Assembly: GCF_001457475.1 (NCBI RefSeq)
Contig: NZ_LN831029.1
Coordinates: 4,526,001 to 4,590,000 of the forward strand
Source of the DNA: Achromobacter xylosoxidans
GTDB lineage: Bacteria > Pseudomonadota > Gammaproteobacteria > Burkholderiales > Burkholderiaceae_B
Direction of reading: 5' to 3'
Length of the DNA stretch: 64,000 bases
In this document: piece by piece, positions 62,365 to 64,000 of the stretch
Layout: each line of letters opens with the position of its first letter
Position numbering within the stretch: position 1 is the first letter of the stretch
Position numbers and translations under genes: made by a program
The notes under the pieces: model-generated
Seen by the model: the letters and a program-made list of their open reading frames with translations, nothing else
What the model was told of the DNA's origin: nothing
Databases searched by the model: none

Positions 62365-63357
62365 ATGTCACCAGAACAGAATACGCCGATCGTGGCCGCG
62401 TTCGCGATGACCCACACGCCGGGACTGGGCGGCCAGACCGACAAGCCGCCTGCCGACCAGATGCAACGCATGATGGACGGCTTCGCGACCGTGAGGCGCC
62501 AGATCTCGGCGGCGCGCCCCAACGTGATCGTGGCGTTCGTCAACGATCACTTCGACATGTACACGCTGCACGCGATGCCGGGCATGGCCATCGCGCTGGG
62601 CGACACGCACTGGGGCCCGACGCTGGCCACCGAGGCATGGCTGGGCATGCCGCGCGCGCCCATTCCAGGCCACCCCGCCGTGGCGCGAGCCATATACCAG
62701 TCCGTGGTGGATGACGGGTTCGAACTGTTCCGTAGCGAATCGGCCGAACTTGTCCACAACGTGCTCATGCCGCGCAAGTACCTGTGGCCGGACGCGGACA
62801 TTCCCGTGGTGCCGATCTTCATCAACTGTTTCGCGCCGCCGCTGCCCACCTGGCGGCGGGCGCACGCGCTGGGCGCGGCCGTGCGCAAGGCGCTGGCGGG
62901 CCGCGGCGAGCGCATCGCACTGATGGCCAGCGGCGGGCTGTCCCATTGGCCGCCCATCACGGTGGACGAGGAACACCCCGGCGATCCGCTCATGGAACGC
63001 GTGCTGCGCTGGCAGATCCAGGGCATGGCGGCGTTCGCGCAAGACCCGGACCTGCCGTTGGCGATCCTGCAGCGTGAAGCCGAAATGGCCGCTTCCGGCC
63101 GGAACCTGGTCAACGTCGGCTGGGACCGGCAGGTGCTGCGCTGGCTGGCCGACGGCGACAGCGCGGCGCTGCTGGCGCTGCGCCACGCGCAAGTGCGCGA
63201 GGACGCCGGACCCGGGGGCGCCGAAATGCTCATGTGGGCGGCGCTGATGGGCGCGATGCGCGACGCGCCGGCAGACATCGTCATGTACGAGGCGGTCCAG
63301 GAATGGATGGGCGGCGTGGGGCTGCTCAGCTACGCCAGGAGCCTGGCCCGGCCCTGA
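62365..63357 (+). CDS. LigB-type class III extradiol dioxygenase
   Basis: 330 aa. Family blocks include FAMTHTPGLGG at the start, VNDHFDMYTLHAMPGMAIAL, LVHNVLMPRKYLWPDADIPV with a likely metal His, IALMASGGLSHWP and MLMWAALMGAMRDAPADIVM near the end. The order fits protocatechuate/gallate-type or MhpB-type ring-cleaving dioxygenases that use Fe(II). Start ATG 62365. It is followed by a FAD monooxygenase, which suggests an aromatic catabolic operon. Confidence 0.85.
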   Translation: MSPEQNTPIVAAFAMTHTPGLGGQTDKPPADQMQRMMDGFATVRRQISAARPNVIVAFVNDHFDMYTLHAMPGMAIALGDTHWGPTLATEAWLGMPRAPIPGHPAVARAIYQSVVDDGFELFRSESAELVHNVLMPRKYLWPDADIPVVPIFINCFAPPLPTWRRAHALGAAVRKALAGRGERIALMASGGLSHWPPITVDEEHPGDPLMERVLRWQIQGMAAFAQDPDLPLAILQREAEMAASGRNLVNVGWDRQVLRWLADGDSAALLALRHAQVREDAGPGGAEMLMWAALMGAMRDAPADIVMYEAVQEWMGGVGLLSYARSLARP

Positions 63358-63431
63358 ACCGCCGCGCCCGCCCCCCTCGGCAATCTCTCAACATGCCGCC
63401 GGCGAGACGGCCGGCGCAAAAGGAATTCGAC

Positions 63432-64000
63432 ATGACACTGGAAGCCATTATCAGCGGCGGCGGTATCGGCGGCCTGGCCACCGCGGCGGCGCTGGGCCGG
63501 CGCGGCTGGCGCGTCACCGTGTACGAAAGCCGGCCCGGACTGCGCGTCGCGGGCTCGGGCATATACCTGTGGTCCAACGGCCTGGCCGTGCTGTCCGAGA
63601 TCGGCGCTTATGAGCGCGCCATGCGCAACGCCTTCCTGGCCGAAGGCGTCGAACAACGCGACCATACGGGCCAGGTGCTGGTCCCCGCGCTGTTGCCGCC
63701 GGGCCTGCGCGTGCTGGCGGTGGCGCGCAGCGACCTGCTCGCGGGCCTGGAGGCCGCCGCGCGCGACGCCGGCGCGCGCATCGTCACCGGCGCGGAAGTG
63801 GTGGCGGCCGAGGCCGACGGCACGTTGGTGTTCGCCAACGGCGACCGCGCCCACGCCGACCTGGTCATCGGTTGCGACGGCATCGCCTCGCCAGTGCGGC
63901 GCGCGCTGGGACTCGAACTGCACCGTCAGCGCGCGCAGGAAGGCGCCTTGCGCAGCATCGTCGGCGCCACCCAGCAGGAGCTGCCGCCATCGGCGCGCGG
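63432..64000 (+). CDS. FAD-dependent aromatic monooxygenase, 3' end outside window
   Basis: 189 residues seen. Dinucleotide-binding GGGIGGLATAAALGRRGW near the start, a YESRPGLR stretch and the DLVIGCDGIASPVRRALG motif near residue 150 are typical of salicylate-hydroxylase-like monooxygenases. AAGGAA lies 8 nt before ATG 63432. It would hydroxylate an aromatic ring, giving a diol for the LigB-type enzyme upstream. Confidence 0.88.
   Translation, partial: MTLEAIISGGGIGGLATAAALGRRGWRVTVYESRPGLRVAGSGIYLWSNGLAVLSEIGAYERAMRNAFLAEGVEQRDHTGQVLVPALLPPGLRVLAVARSDLLAGLEAAARDAGARIVTGAEVVAAEADGTLVFANGDRAHADLVIGCDGIASPVRRALGLELHRQRAQEGALRSIVGATQQELPPSAR

Noticed and set aside
1..64000. CRISPR arrays, tRNA or rRNA genes, phage or complete insertion sequences
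   Set aside because: No regular short repeats with spacers, no RNA-gene cores and no intact transposase or integrase were seen on either strand.

Overview
High-GC, densely coded beta-proteobacterial DNA. The many Bug/TctC-type solute receptors, the FecI/FecR regulators, the filamentous-haemagglutinin proteins and a class D beta-lactamase that resembles, from memory, the OXA-114 group point to Alcaligenaceae, most likely Achromobacter (Bordetella-like). No rRNA, tRNA, CRISPR array or intact insertion sequence was seen.

Region 1 (1-36078, minus strand) is the centre of interest: a complete cell-surface-signalling plus two-partner-secretion locus. In transcription order it holds two copies of a four-gene module (STN-TonB_C protein, FecI-type ECF sigma factor, FecR-type anti-sigma factor, giant DUF3739-type TpsA exoprotein of about 4200 aa). 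One shared operon follows: TpsB transporter, ExbB with DUF2341/LamG domains, ExbD, TonB and a putative porin cut by the window edge. The gene set matches what is known of the Pseudomonas aeruginosa PUMA3 (VreA/VreI/VreR) and PdtA/PdtB system, but the signalling and TpsA parts are doubled while TpsB and the energy module are single. Two promoter classes can be read by eye. Both STN genes have 11-bp-phased GTCA(C/T) repeats placed exactly 10 nt before a -10-like hexamer, which looks like a Pho box. All three TPS genes (tpsB, tpsA1, tpsA2) share an A/T-rich block and a GTCT motif at identical spacing, a candidate target of the local sigma factors. The inferred circuit is: phosphate stress makes STN/sigma/anti-sigma; an unknown signal releases sigma; sigma drives TpsB, TpsA and the TonB-like module.

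Region 2 (36100-40264) has a small secreted protein divergent from the locus, a cupin gene with an XRE-cupin regulator, and a class II aldolase / GST / Bug receptor operon. Region 3 (40265-43855) looks accessory: a Phd-like antitoxin with a zeta-type toxin kinase, a SUKH (SMI1/KNR4) protein, a DUF2332 protein, a gene-poor 640-bp stretch and a remnant of a VOC gene. Region 4 (43856-51540) holds an acyl-CoA operon (enoyl-CoA hydratase, CoA ligase, Bug receptor) with a divergent IclR regulator, a Cys-rich copper-storage-like protein, a LysR regulator divergent from a GST, and a VOC protein.

Region 5 (51595-59838) carries a membrane diguanylate cyclase, a classical autotransporter, then BlaI, an unusual BlaR1-type M56 protease fused to an S11 DD-peptidase domain, an OXA beta-lactamase and an acyltransferase in overlapping order. 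Region 6 (60055-64000) has an HSL-type esterase, a LuxR-type regulator, and a divergent LigB-type dioxygenase followed by a FAD monooxygenase cut by the window end, probably aromatic catabolism.
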